This document shows, in pieces, positions 14,134 to 20,971 of a DNA stretch of 36,007 bases. A program made the position numbers and the translations under genes. The DNA lies in the IMG/VR virus record IMGVR_UViG_3300009163_000008, positions 1-36,007 of that record; one strand, written 5' to 3'. This DNA is from a virus. Position 1 is the first letter of the stretch. Each line of letters begins with the position of its first letter. The notes beneath the pieces were generated by a model. The model ran no database searches. It had not been told where the DNA came from and saw only the letters and a list, made by a program, of their open reading frames with translations.

Positions 14134-15438
14134 TTAAGCTGTTAAAACCATCCCCCCGCCACCAGAAGTGATTCCGAGATCTTGGTTGCCGCCCTTGACG
14201 ATTTCCAGGAGCTGCTTTGTATAATCCAAAATTGACTCTTGGACCCGCACGGACTGCCACGCGGCTTGATCCTGCACAATGCCACCACCCATGCCTCCGG
14301 AAGCCCCGCCAACCTTGGTCAAACTGCTTAGGGTAGAGGATATATCAACAGCCGCCCCCATTGGCATAGGCTCAACTTTAGCCGCAACTTCAGTGACTGG
14401 CATTTTTGTAATACCTTGTTGCTCTGGGGTCAATACGCCTTCGCCTTTTGCTTGAATTTCTTTGGCAACTTTTTTAGATGCGCTCCACCCTTCAGTGAAT
14501 AGTGTTTTCCAGATCCGGATATCATCCATCAAACTGCGAACCCATGCGCCAAAAGCTTTTCCGGCGCCAACAAGGTCAAGCTTTTCAATGCCATCAACAA
14601 AAGCCGTCAGTTCAGGGATTACCTGGGAGGCTGCCCCCGCCCAGAAGTCGGCAACAGAAGCAAACAGTTTGCGAATCTGCCCCTGGAACTGCATAAAAAC
14701 ATCGCCATATTGAGAAAAAAGATCGCCAATTGAGGCGGTGGCTTTAGCGCTTCGAGCCTGCTGTTCGGGCGCCAATGCTGTTGCCTGCCTGGCTCCACCT
14801 AAAAGAAATTTGGATGTTGCAGCCTTTTCCGATCCAGTTCCCATTTTGGAAATTGCTTCACCGACCATGCGAAGCTGTTGCATTTGATCCGTCATCGCCC
14901 CCAACTGATTGGGATCAATGCCGAGCGTTTTAAAATATTCGGCAGCTTTGCCTTGTCCTGTTTGCGCCTGTTCAATTTTAGTCGCAAGTTTTGCATACGA
15001 CGATTCGGCGTCCTGCGCAGATAACCCGACTTTTTCAAACGCATTTTGGACAGACATCAGTGTTTGCACCGATGTCCCAAAGTTTTCGGCAACCATGACA
15101 AGTTCTTTGCTGCGACTCATGGCGCCCCACATGCCATTGGCTGCCACTGTTACGGCAGCAATGCCAGCCACAGCTCCAGCAAGCGGGATTGCCATCGCCC
15201 CCATGCCTGCGACCATGCCTTCAATTCCGGCGGCTGCTCCAATCAAATTACCACTAGTCAGGGCGCTGGTAATTCCACCCATTTGCCCGCCGATTTTTGA
15301 AATATCAGCTTTGAGATTTTGAAACAGCCCTTTTTTATTGGAACTTGTCACCAAGTCTGCAACTGCTTTTTTAGCCGTAGCGCTCCCCTGCTGTAATCCA
15401 GCCGCGTCGATACCCAATTTGATTTTGATGTCGGCCAT
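14134..15438 (-). CDS. Tail tape measure protein
   Basis: 434 residues. It has the usual features of a tape measure: a start with ADIKIKLGIDAAGLQQG, a hydrophobic Gly/Ala-rich segment near residues 60-105 (AAAGIEGMVAGMGAMAIPLAG), long helical stretches rich in Ala, Gln and Lys (ATKIEQAQTGQGKAAEYF), and a Gly-rich end. The length is low for a siphovirus. With the rough rule of 1.5 angstroms of tail per residue it would give a tail of about 65 nm. It follows a 238-residue gene that sits between the chaperone pair and this gene, and precedes tail-tip genes. Confidence 0.85.
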   Translation of the reverse strand: MADIKIKLGIDAAGLQQGSATAKKAVADLVTSSNKKGLFQNLKADISKIGGQMGGITSALTSGNLIGAAAGIEGMVAGMGAMAIPLAGAVAGIAAVTVAANGMWGAMSRSKELVMVAENFGTSVQTLMSVQNAFEKVGLSAQDAESSYAKLATKIEQAQTGQGKAAEYFKTLGIDPNQLGAMTDQMQQLRMVGEAISKMGTGSEKAATSKFLLGGARQATALAPEQQARSAKATASIGDLFSQYGDVFMQFQGQIRKLFASVADFWAGAASQVIPELTAFVDGIEKLDLVGAGKAFGAWVRSLMDDIRIWKTLFTEGWSASKKVAKEIQAKGEGVLTPEQQGITKMPVTEVAAKVEPMPMGAAVDISSTLSSLTKVGGASGGMGGGIVQDQAAWQSVRVQESILDYTKQLLEIVKGGNQDLGITSGGGGMVLTA

Positions 15439-15442
15439 AAAA

Positions 15443-16159
15443 TTAAGTTATAAAGCCTGCGCTTTTTGCTTTTTCTTTTGCGTAATGCTCAATCTGACGG
15501 GCCATGTTGTTTGCCTGCATCCCAATCGCGGCATCGGCAATGCTTTGAATTTTTACCCCCTCACGATGTGATGTGATGTTCGTGGCAGTCAAGTAATACC
15601 CCCATTGGCTCACTTCAACATCCATTCGCGATCGCACTCCGCCCCAACGGGAAATCCATTTTGGAAGCGAAATGCCAAAGTAGGCGGCGGCTTTACTCCA
15701 GCCCGCCGGAAACGATCCTTGCCGCTTTTGTATTTCGCGCAAGACAAAGTCCACCTCTTTATTGGTCGCGGCTCGCTGCGGGCGTCCTGGAATCCGCTTG
15801 CGTGAGTTTCGCGCCTTAAGGTACCAGCTCAACGCTTCATCTTTGTCTGCAAACGCGCGATGGTCTGTGTCTGCCACTTGGTGAAATGCCTTTTTTATGT
15901 CAGCAAGAATACAAGCACGTCCTTTTGCCAAGCCCGCTGCAAAATCTACAGCCCCCGTTTTTTGACCCTTGGCGTTAAATTTAAATGAAGCCGAATTCTC
16001 AGCCCCTCCCATTGGTGGGGTCAATGCCAAGAGATTGCGAACCGTCCCTTTAAAATTTTCGTTGATGACTTCAATTGCGGTGCGTTTTGAAGTTACAACC
16101 ATCATATCGAGCGAGCGGTAGAACCCATCCCCCCCAATCACTTCAACCTCATTCTTCAT
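15443..16159 (-). CDS. Conserved phage virion-associated protein
   Basis: 238 residues. It has a layout that I recall from several uncultured phage genomes: a helical start with NFKGTVRNLLALTPPMGG, a helical section with ILADIKKAFHQV, a WYLKARNSR segment with Arg/Lys, then QKRQGSFPAGWSKAAAYFG and LPKWISRWGG. The function is not known to me, but the gene sits between the tail chaperones and the tape measure, so it probably belongs to the tail. The ATG overlaps the end of the frameshifted chaperone extension by 11 bases, as expected for a coupled start. Confidence 0.7.
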   Translation of the reverse strand: MKNEVEVIGGDGFYRSLDMMVVTSKRTAIEVINENFKGTVRNLLALTPPMGGAENSASFKFNAKGQKTGAVDFAAGLAKGRACILADIKKAFHQVADTDHRAFADKDEALSWYLKARNSRKRIPGRPQRAATNKEVDFVLREIQKRQGSFPAGWSKAAAYFGISLPKWISRWGGVRSRMDVEVSQWGYYLTATNITSHREGVKIQSIADAAIGMQANNMARQIEHYAKEKAKSAGFIT

Positions 16160-16762
16160 CGTCCGCTTGCGCCTCCAGTGCTACCGCCAGCAATGCGTTG
16201 TACTCCGCTACCGGGGTAACTTTTGCGCGCACCGTCCACGCTCCATTTGCCCAAAGAGAAGCGTGGATGTATCGCAATGCCCGTTGATAAGGAAGTTCCC
16301 ACAAAATGAAATACTCGGTAAAATGGTAATGCTCGGCCAGCGCATAGACTAGAGATTCTAGCTGCCCTGGCCTATGAAGTTTCCCGGCGCGTTATCCTTT
16401 CCGCTTCCGGGTTTAGGGGCAACCTCTACCGCTGCCGCTGTTGATGCGGCAGCAATGCGGTTAATTTCGGCAATAATAGCTGGCAAAGAATTGACTGGCA
16501 CTGTCCACCCAAATTCCTCTGCACAGACATTTGCGGTGCCATTGCGGAGCGCTGCAATGACTTCTTTAAGCGGTTGCGATTGAATCCATGCAAAGGCAAT
16601 CAATTGTCGCTCGGACTCGCCATCATTTTCCGGCGATGTGCCATCCGTAAACATGGTGAGCCGCATCTGTTCGCAGGCGGCTTTGCTACCAATTGTGTAG
16701 GGGCGAAAATTTAATCCGCCCACCTTTTTTTCCCCGTCAATAAAATCGTGAATTTCGTTCAT
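16149..16762 (-). CDS. Tail assembly chaperone, -1 frameshift fusion (gpGT-like)
   Basis: The product expected if ribosomes slip -1 at the heptamer GGGAAAC (16379-16385). The first 128 residues are those of the short chaperone. Reading then continues for 76 residues in the -1 frame to a TGA at 16151-16149, giving 204 residues. The extension contains a compact, clearly protein-like sequence with HFTEYFILWELPYQRAL followed by LWANGAWTV. No start codon precedes this part, and without frameshifting a gap of about 200 bases would be left. This matches lambda's gpG/gpGT arrangement, where both forms help fold and assemble the tail around the tape measure. The slip site is seen; use in vivo is inferred. 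Confidence 0.75.
16358..16762 (-). CDS. Tail assembly chaperone, short form (gpG-like)
   Basis: 134 residues. It starts at ATG 16762 by ATGA overlap with the upstream gene. The sequence is acidic to neutral with FIDGEKKVGGLNFRPYTIGSKAACEQM and a segment with RQLIAFAWIQSQPLKEVIAAL, the size and layout usual for the first chaperone of siphophages that sits before the tape measure. The Ala/Pro/Gly-rich end (VAPKPGSGKDN) contains the slippery sequence GGGAAAC read as G-GGA-AAC, followed by six more codons and TAG. Sequence identity to lambda gpG is not claimed. The call rests on position, size and the frameshift site. Confidence 0.75.
   Translation of the reverse strand: MNEIHDFIDGEKKVGGLNFRPYTIGSKAACEQMRLTMFTDGTSPENDGESERQLIAFAWIQSQPLKEVIAALRNGTANVCAEEFGWTVPVNSLPAIIAEINRIAAASTAAAVEVAPKPGSGKDNAPGNFIGQGS
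16379..16385 (-). promoter_or_regulatory. Programmed -1 frameshift site GGGAAAC
   Basis: Reading frame: CCG GGA AAC, so the heptamer fits X-XXY-YYZ exactly. It lies six codons before the TAG of the short chaperone. The -1 frame beyond it stays open for 76 codons and ends overlapping the next start. Confidence 0.8.
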
Positions 16763-17202
16763 AATTCGGCGAGGATTTGATTTTTGCGGGCCTCTGGAAG
16801 GTCTGGGTGGATCACCGCTACGCGCCCCCCACGGCGGATTAAAACGGCAGGTTTGAGCGTTTTGATCCACGTCTTCATCTTTGCGCCATTGTCGCGGAAA
16901 AGGCGCATGTAGCTGATCGGGTGATCTGGGTTTTCTGCGCACCAGGTCGCCGACATCCAGCGCCGACGAAACTCGGAAAAAGTCACCGCCTCGGTGCCAA
17001 ACGCCACTGGCGCATCGCCATCAATGCACCATGTGACTGTCTGCTTTGGACCGTCGTGCGTATCTTCAACTGTCCAGGCGTAGGGGTCTTCTTTAAGGAG
17101 TTGCCCCCCGCAAGTGAACCACGCGCCAACGATGTCGGTGTTGGGTGATTTTAACGGCGGGAGGTTGTCCCGAATAAATTCAATTGTCTGTCCGACGTGC
17201 AT
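16759..17202 (-). CDS. Hypothetical virion/tail protein
   Basis: 147 residues, no family recognised. It is rich in Trp and Asp and has an N-terminus HVGQTIEFIRDNLPP and a basic C-terminal part (KTWIKTLKPAVLIRRGGRV). Its place between the tube-like proteins and the tail chaperones suggests a tail assembly or tail component. The next gene (chaperone) begins by ATGA overlap with its stop, so the two are translationally coupled. Confidence 0.7.
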   Translation of the reverse strand: MHVGQTIEFIRDNLPPLKSPNTDIVGAWFTCGGQLLKEDPYAWTVEDTHDGPKQTVTWCIDGDAPVAFGTEAVTFSEFRRRWMSATWCAENPDHPISYMRLFRDNGAKMKTWIKTLKPAVLIRRGGRVAVIHPDLPEARKNQILAEL

Positions 17203-17222
17203 AATATTTCAAAAAACTGCGG

Positions 17223-17528
17223 TTAAGTTGCGTGCGGGTAAGCTGTTCCAGAGTAGGAAAATCCAACCCAATCGTCGTTGGTTTCTGTGAGCGTCACGTT
17301 TGTGATGATGATTTTTCCAGTTGCCCCTGTCGGCGCCCCATCTGCCGACCCAATCGTGACGGGACTTATGCCTTTGCCTTTAACGGAAAATGTGTATGAG
17401 TCGTCCACGGAGCGAACAGCGGAATGCGTTCCGGTTGAGGTAATTAGCTGTTTGACCTCTGCTTTATGCTCGAGATCAACGCTCTCAATTAAATCCCCCG
17501 TAATTTTTGTGATGCCAAAAGTGCTCAT
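17223..17528 (-). CDS. Tail-tube-like protein B (paralogue of the upstream gene)
   Basis: 101 residues. It starts MSTFGITKITG and has VSIKGKG-like beta strands (YTFSVKGKG), then IIITNVTLTETNDDWVGFSYSGTAY. The same order (FG start, acidic stretch, KxKG, NDD[FW]) occurs in the gene immediately upstream, so the pair looks like a tandem duplication. A beta-sandwich of this size at this place in a siphophage is likely to be a tail tube or tube-decorating protein. The start at 17528 is chosen because the longer in-frame version would run over the upstream gene. Confidence 0.65.
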   Translation of the reverse strand: MSTFGITKITGDLIESVDLEHKAEVKQLITSTGTHSAVRSVDDSYTFSVKGKGISPVTIGSADGAPTGATGKIIITNVTLTETNDDWVGFSYSGTAYPHAT

Positions 17529-17532
17529 AAGT

Positions 17533-17832
17533 TTAGGCGTAAAGGCTTCCCGTGACTTCAGAGGTTCCAAAGTCGTCGTTAGTTTGCGAATATTTTGACG
17601 ACGTAATTGTCATGCCGGAAAAGTCGCCAACCGCAACGGTTGACAATGTTGCGTCGCCTTTGGTTTTAACCGTTACGGTCTGAAGCGTGCGCGGCTTTTT
17701 GACCGCCTCCACAATTTGCCCTGTGGCATTTTTAATTGTGGAAACCTCCACGTCAGTAGAGCTTTCTGAGCTTTGAAGATAACCAGTGGGAGCTGTTACT
17801 CCGAATGTGTCTGCGACACCGAATGCGGGCAT
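17533..17832 (-). CDS. Tail-tube-like protein A
   Basis: 99 residues. It starts MPAFGVADTFGVTAP and contains TVTVKTKGDATLSTVAVGD and ITSSKYSQTNDDFGTSEVTG, and is clearly related to the next gene at low identity. It probably folds as a small beta-sandwich. Two consecutive ~100-residue proteins of one family between the tail terminator and the chaperones suggest that one is the tail tube subunit and the other a variant or inner ring. Which of the two is the major tail protein cannot be told from sequence. Confidence 0.65.
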   Translation of the reverse strand: MPAFGVADTFGVTAPTGYLQSSESSTDVEVSTIKNATGQIVEAVKKPRTLQTVTVKTKGDATLSTVAVGDFSGMTITSSKYSQTNDDFGTSEVTGSLYA

Positions 17833-17837
17833 AAGGA

Positions 17838-18221
17838 TTAGTTTTTTGGGCCGTAGCCGATTGTGGATGTGAGCGTCGTAGACCAGTGGCGCTCGGTGTT
17901 GTTTCCGTCAGAAGATTTTGAAATAATCCCGTATAACTGCACGGCATCAGAGTCGATTTCGAGGTTTGTCAAAAAGTCTGAAACCTCTTTTACAAATGCA
18001 ATGTGTTGCGCAACCGTTGAGTCATCAGCCTGTTGCGCCACAGCAACAGAAAGTTGCCCTGTCCACAGCGGCGAGTTGAGCAGCGAGTTGCCTTTTAAAT
18101 CGAGGATGATGCAAGGCATTGTGATTCGCTCGTTGTCATGCGGCAGGCCCACAAAGGTCGTTGGGAAAGCGTCTTGCAAACTGTTGCGAATGGCATCGCA
18201 CATCGCCAAATCAAGGCTCAT
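17838..18221 (-). CDS. Tail terminator / tail completion candidate
   Basis: 127 residues. It starts MSLDLAMCDAIRNSLQDAFP and continues with PCIILDLKGNSLLNSPLWTG and a beta pattern (GQLSVAVAQQ), ending with HWSTTLTSTIGYG. Helix first, then strands with a central small-loop region, fits the tail terminator class that sits between the connectors and the tube. The ATG at 18221 overlaps the upstream stop as ATGA, and the longer in-frame version to 18362 is inside the upstream gene. Confidence 0.6.
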   Translation of the reverse strand: MSLDLAMCDAIRNSLQDAFPTTFVGLPHDNERITMPCIILDLKGNSLLNSPLWTGQLSVAVAQQADDSTVAQHIAFVKEVSDFLTNLEIDSDAVQLYGIISKSSDGNNTERHWSTTLTSTIGYGPKN

Positions 18222-18517
18222 CGTGACACGTCCTCCAGATAAAGAGTCCAGGCCACCGGGTGCTCTGCCGTGCGCACAATGCGCAACGGTGTCCCTGCTA
18301 TGGTAAGTTTGTCGCCCTTCACCGGCACTGGAAATCCGCGTTTCTGAATCACGATTGAACACGTGCAGTAAGTCGCAAAACCACCAGCCTCAAGGATTTC
18401 GTGAGTATCCGTTTGATTGATGACACCACGCCACGTCTGCCCCTGGTAAACAAACTCTTCGCCCATAATGGCAAGAGCTTGATTTGTGGCGTCTGCGGCT
18501 ATGGCGAACCAGTTCAT
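18218..18517 (-). CDS. Head-tail connector candidate
   Basis: 99 residues. Small beta protein with the order of a head completion or stopper protein: helical N-terminus (NWFAIAADATNQALAIMG), then GEEFVYQGQTWRGVIN, GDKLTIAGTPLRIVR, and an end with VAWTLYLEDVSR. Proteins of the lambda FII type have this size and place, with a conserved strand series of this form. It starts by ATGA overlap with the 65-residue gene and ends by ATGA overlap with the tail terminator candidate, so these genes are coupled. Confidence 0.6.
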   Translation of the reverse strand: MNWFAIAADATNQALAIMGEEFVYQGQTWRGVINQTDTHEILEAGGFATYCTCSIVIQKRGFPVPVKGDKLTIAGTPLRIVRTAEHPVAWTLYLEDVSR

Positions 18518-18711
18518 TTCTTGGACTTTACAGCGGGCGTTTCATTCTTCTGAATTTTGATTCGTTTCTCGCGGTCGGGCCGCGTGAGGCAAAACACCTT
18601 GATGATCCCAGGCTCGTTGTAAGTTTTGTACGCTTTAATGGCCGCGTCGTAATCGTCGCCGATGTAAACGATTTCGAGATCCTTTGTAACAACTGTAAGT
18701 TTTTGAGACAT
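18514..18711 (-). CDS. Small hypothetical head/connector-region protein
   Basis: 65 residues. It starts MSQKLTVVTKDLEIVYIG with a beta-helix-like pattern (DDYDAAIKAYKTY) and ends basic (KNETPAVKSKK). It follows the major capsid gene after a hairpin and starts the connector genes. No family is recognised. It could be a small decoration or packaging protein. The ATG at 18711 is preferred over an in-frame one at 18741, which would lie inside the hairpin region. Confidence 0.6.
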   Translation of the reverse strand: MSQKLTVVTKDLEIVYIGDDYDAAIKAYKTYNEPGIIKVFCLTRPDREKRIKIQKNETPAVKSKK

Positions 18712-18716
18712 AATTA

Positions 18717-18756
18717 GATAGACAAAGGGAGAGGCGAGCAAACGCCCACCTCTCCC
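18717..18756 (-). terminator. Hairpin after the capsid gene (weak terminator or attenuator)
   Basis: GGGAGAGG (minus strand, from 18756 down) pairs with CCTCTCCC after a 14-base loop that can extend the stem, followed by the modestly U-rich TTTGTCTATC. It would lower expression of the connector genes relative to the capsid protein. The U-tract is short, so partial termination or RNA-end protection is the more cautious reading. Confidence 0.6.
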
Positions 18757-18771
18757 CGTGTGAGTGGTTAT

Positions 18772-19650
18772 TTATTCAGCAACAATGCGAACACCAGCTT
18801 CTACACGGCCCGCAGTGGCTCCAAACAGCACACCCATGCTGTAGACCAATTCTCCGGCGTTCACGTCGTAAAAACGGCGCATCTGCACAGGAAGGTTTAG
18901 CCCAGGGACAAGGACGTCAGCGACCTCAGCGCCCATCTGTTGTGCGCCGTCAGCGTTGACGCGACGGGAAGCGAGGAGCAACGCGGATTTGTGGAACACG
19001 AAGCCACCCAAGCCCTGGCCGTTTGCATCGCACTCGGTGGATTCGTAAACGTCGAAACCAGCAACGCGAGGAATAAAGCCTTCGCCCTTTTCAGGAATGA
19101 AACCCGGAAACTCAGCCGTGTTAAGCGATTTAAGCAGGCTGGCAAAATAAGTCGGATTGAGCAATACAGCGCGGCCCTCCTGCGGCATCCCCTGCGTGTT
19201 CAAGCGAGCGCGGAGATCAGCAAGATCCGAGCGGTCAAAGTTGGCAGCATTGATGCCGACAGAGTTGAAGTTACTGGAGGTCACCAGGTTCCAAATCGTG
19301 CCAAACACGGATTGACCAACTGCGGTCAACGCGGGAGCAATAAACAGGTCGTTGAGGTTGATCGAGGACTTGGATCTTTCCAGGTCATTGAATCCGTAGC
19401 AAAACCCAGGGTAATTCGTCAAGGTTATGGTTTTTGCGGTTGTTTCGACGCCGGTGCGAATGAAGCCAAGGCTCAGATCCTGAGCGGTAACATTAACCGG
19501 ATAGCGAGTCGTGATGCTTGCGCCGCGATCAGCGATTTCGGCGGAGAAATCCGTCGTGCAAGCTCCGAGGCTTGCGAATAAAGCTTTTAGGGAATTCAGC
19601 GACTCCATGGCGATCGCTGAGAGGTTTACACCGGCAATTGTATTGGACAT
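18772..19650 (-). CDS. Major capsid protein
   Basis: 292 residues, starting MSNTIAGVNLSAIAMESLNSL. It has a long central part with beta strands and loops (TTRYPVNVTAQDLSLGF, PGFCYGFNDLERSK), FDRSDLADLRARLNTQGMP, and VLLNPTYFASLLKSL, typical of HK97-fold capsid proteins of this packaging type, and ends with AGELVYSMGVLFGATAGRVE. It follows a coiled-coil protein and an S49 protease and precedes the connectors, which is the classical order. Terminators upstream (20093-20130) and downstream (18717-18756) isolate it with the coiled-coil gene, which fits the need for high expression. Confidence 0.8.
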   Translation of the reverse strand: MSNTIAGVNLSAIAMESLNSLKALFASLGACTTDFSAEIADRGASITTRYPVNVTAQDLSLGFIRTGVETTAKTITLTNYPGFCYGFNDLERSKSSINLNDLFIAPALTAVGQSVFGTIWNLVTSSNFNSVGINAANFDRSDLADLRARLNTQGMPQEGRAVLLNPTYFASLLKSLNTAEFPGFIPEKGEGFIPRVAGFDVYESTECDANGQGLGGFVFHKSALLLASRRVNADGAQQMGAEVADVLVPGLNLPVQMRRFYDVNAGELVYSMGVLFGATAGRVEAGVRIVAE

Positions 19651-19676
19651 AAGGACTTAGAGAAGTTGGGGTTGAG

Positions 19677-20075
19677 TTATTTGGTGAGAGCAGCGCGATG
19701 TTTCGCGTAAAAGGAATTTCGATCTTCAATCGGAAGCGCGTTAAATTCGGCCCACAATTCTGTGGAGCTTTTTGCCTGCGCGGCGTCGGGGACGATTGCC
19801 ACAGGGGCGACGCCGATGTTGGCGACGATTGCGTTGGCGCGTTCAGAAGCGGTGAGTTTTTCGGCTTCGAGGGCGGCAATCACTGCGGCTTGATCAGCGG
19901 CAGCCATTGATGCGGCAGCCAGCGAGGCGGCCAGCTCCTGATGTTTATCGGCCAGCGCGTTGAGGGCGTTGAGCGTGGTCGCGTGTTCGCTGGCAAGGAT
20001 TTCGAGTGCCTGCGCATCAGCACGGGCAGCGGAGAGCGCCTCCAGCGCGGAGGCAAGGGTGTCGGGTAGATCCAT
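19677..20075 (-). CDS. Coiled-coil scaffold candidate
   Basis: 132 residues. Almost entirely Ala-, Leu- and Glu-rich helix with heptad-like pattern (SALEALSAARADAQALEIL, HQELAASLAAASMAAADQ), followed by a short Pro-containing linker and a C-terminal helix (STELWAEFNALPIEDRNSF). Its place between the protease and the capsid gene, and its helical nature, suggest a scaffolding protein or a delta domain for capsid assembly, probably removed by the protease. It is the first gene after a strong terminator and carries the shared leader motif directly before its ATG. Confidence 0.65.
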   Translation of the reverse strand: MDLPDTLASALEALSAARADAQALEILASEHATTLNALNALADKHQELAASLAAASMAAADQAAVIAALEAEKLTASERANAIVANIGVAPVAIVPDAAQAKSSTELWAEFNALPIEDRNSFYAKHRAALTK

Positions 20076-20100
20076 ACCTATGGACCCCGTGTAAAAAAAA
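20073..20100 (-). promoter_or_regulatory. Shared leader motif, copy 2
   Basis: On the minus strand the terminator U-tract runs into TTTTACACGGGG, TCCATAGG and then TATG at the start codon. Compare 11331-11355, which differs by one base of spacing and a few positions. It could be a promoter element or a translation leader for the scaffold-capsid unit. Confidence 0.5.
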
Positions 20101-20130
20101 CACCCGCCTGGCGGTTAAACCAGACGGGTG
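20093..20130 (-). terminator. Strong intrinsic terminator after the protease gene
   Basis: On the minus strand an 11-base-pair stem (CACCCGTCTGG / CCAGGCGGGTG, one T-G wobble, 8-base loop) is followed by eight Ts. It lies 20 bases after the protease stop and just before the scaffold candidate, whose leader motif starts inside the T-tract. Confidence 0.9.
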
Positions 20131-20149
20131 AACGATGAACAGATAAAAC

Positions 20150-20971
20150 CTAAACCGATGAAACCAAGCGGTCGTAAGCTAACTGCTCTGCCCCAATTTT
20201 GTCAATAAGCTTATTTTGAAGCGCGCGTCCAGCCAAAAAGCACTGCCCACGCATTGCACTAGCTGGCACGTTTCGGTTTCGCAACACGTTGTCGCGGAAA
20301 AGATTAAACGAGTCCTGAACGTATTCAGCAAGAGACGCGTTTTGCGCGGCGGTCAAGCTTGGACCCATCATGGCGCCTTTGAGATCGCCCTCGGAGTTAG
20401 TTATTGGCGCCCACATCATGCCCTCCTCGGCCCACATTGCGCCGTTGTCTACCCAGGGGATGATTGCGCCAATGCTGCCAACGGTGGCGCTCGGAGAAGC
20501 CCAGATTTCGCGGCAACTCGCGGCAATGTTGTACGCCGCAGAACACGCCATTCCATCGGTAAAGGCGAGCGTAGGGATTTTGCGAGAGATCAGTTGGAGT
20601 TGGTCGGCGATCTCCGAATTGCCAGTACAAGCGCCCCCAGGAGAATCAATCTCCAGCCAAATGCCGCGCACATTTGCGGCCATCGCAGCTTCGAGTTCGT
20701 CTTCGATGTCTTCATAGTCGGTCGCACCGCAGCATTTCTCAATCGGTGAAATCCCTTTTGCCAGCGTGCCGCAGATTTCAATGTGCGCGATCCCGTTTGG
20801 GTCGATCTCCATCGGCTCCCGCTGGTTGGCGTACATGCTCATGTCTGGCATCTCATCGTCGTCCATGCGCGTCAAACGGGCCTGCACAAGGCGATGCACG
20901 GCGTCAAATCCACCGGCGGTGATGAACCAGGGTTGATGGTAGACGCGGGAGAGGATGCGGGAAAAGCTCAT
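20150..20971 (-). CDS. Prohead protease, S49/SppA-type serine peptidase
   Basis: 273 residues, equivalent to lambda gpC in place and fold. Key parts: IAHIEICGTLAKG at the first strand, IWLEIDSPGGACTG (substrate-binding Gly-Gly region), S144 in GMACSAAYNIAA as nucleophile, and K198 in GDLKGAMMG as the probable general base, the S49 Ser-Lys pair. It should cut scaffold and capsid proteins during prohead maturation. It starts by ATGA overlap with the portal gene. The strong terminator that follows separates it from the scaffold and capsid unit. Confidence 0.85.
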   Translation of the reverse strand: MSFSRILSRVYHQPWFITAGGFDAVHRLVQARLTRMDDDEMPDMSMYANQREPMEIDPNGIAHIEICGTLAKGISPIEKCCGATDYEDIEDELEAAMAANVRGIWLEIDSPGGACTGNSEIADQLQLISRKIPTLAFTDGMACSAAYNIAASCREIWASPSATVGSIGAIIPWVDNGAMWAEEGMMWAPITNSEGDLKGAMMGPSLTAAQNASLAEYVQDSFNLFRDNVLRNRNVPASAMRGQCFLAGRALQNKLIDKIGAEQLAYDRLVSSV

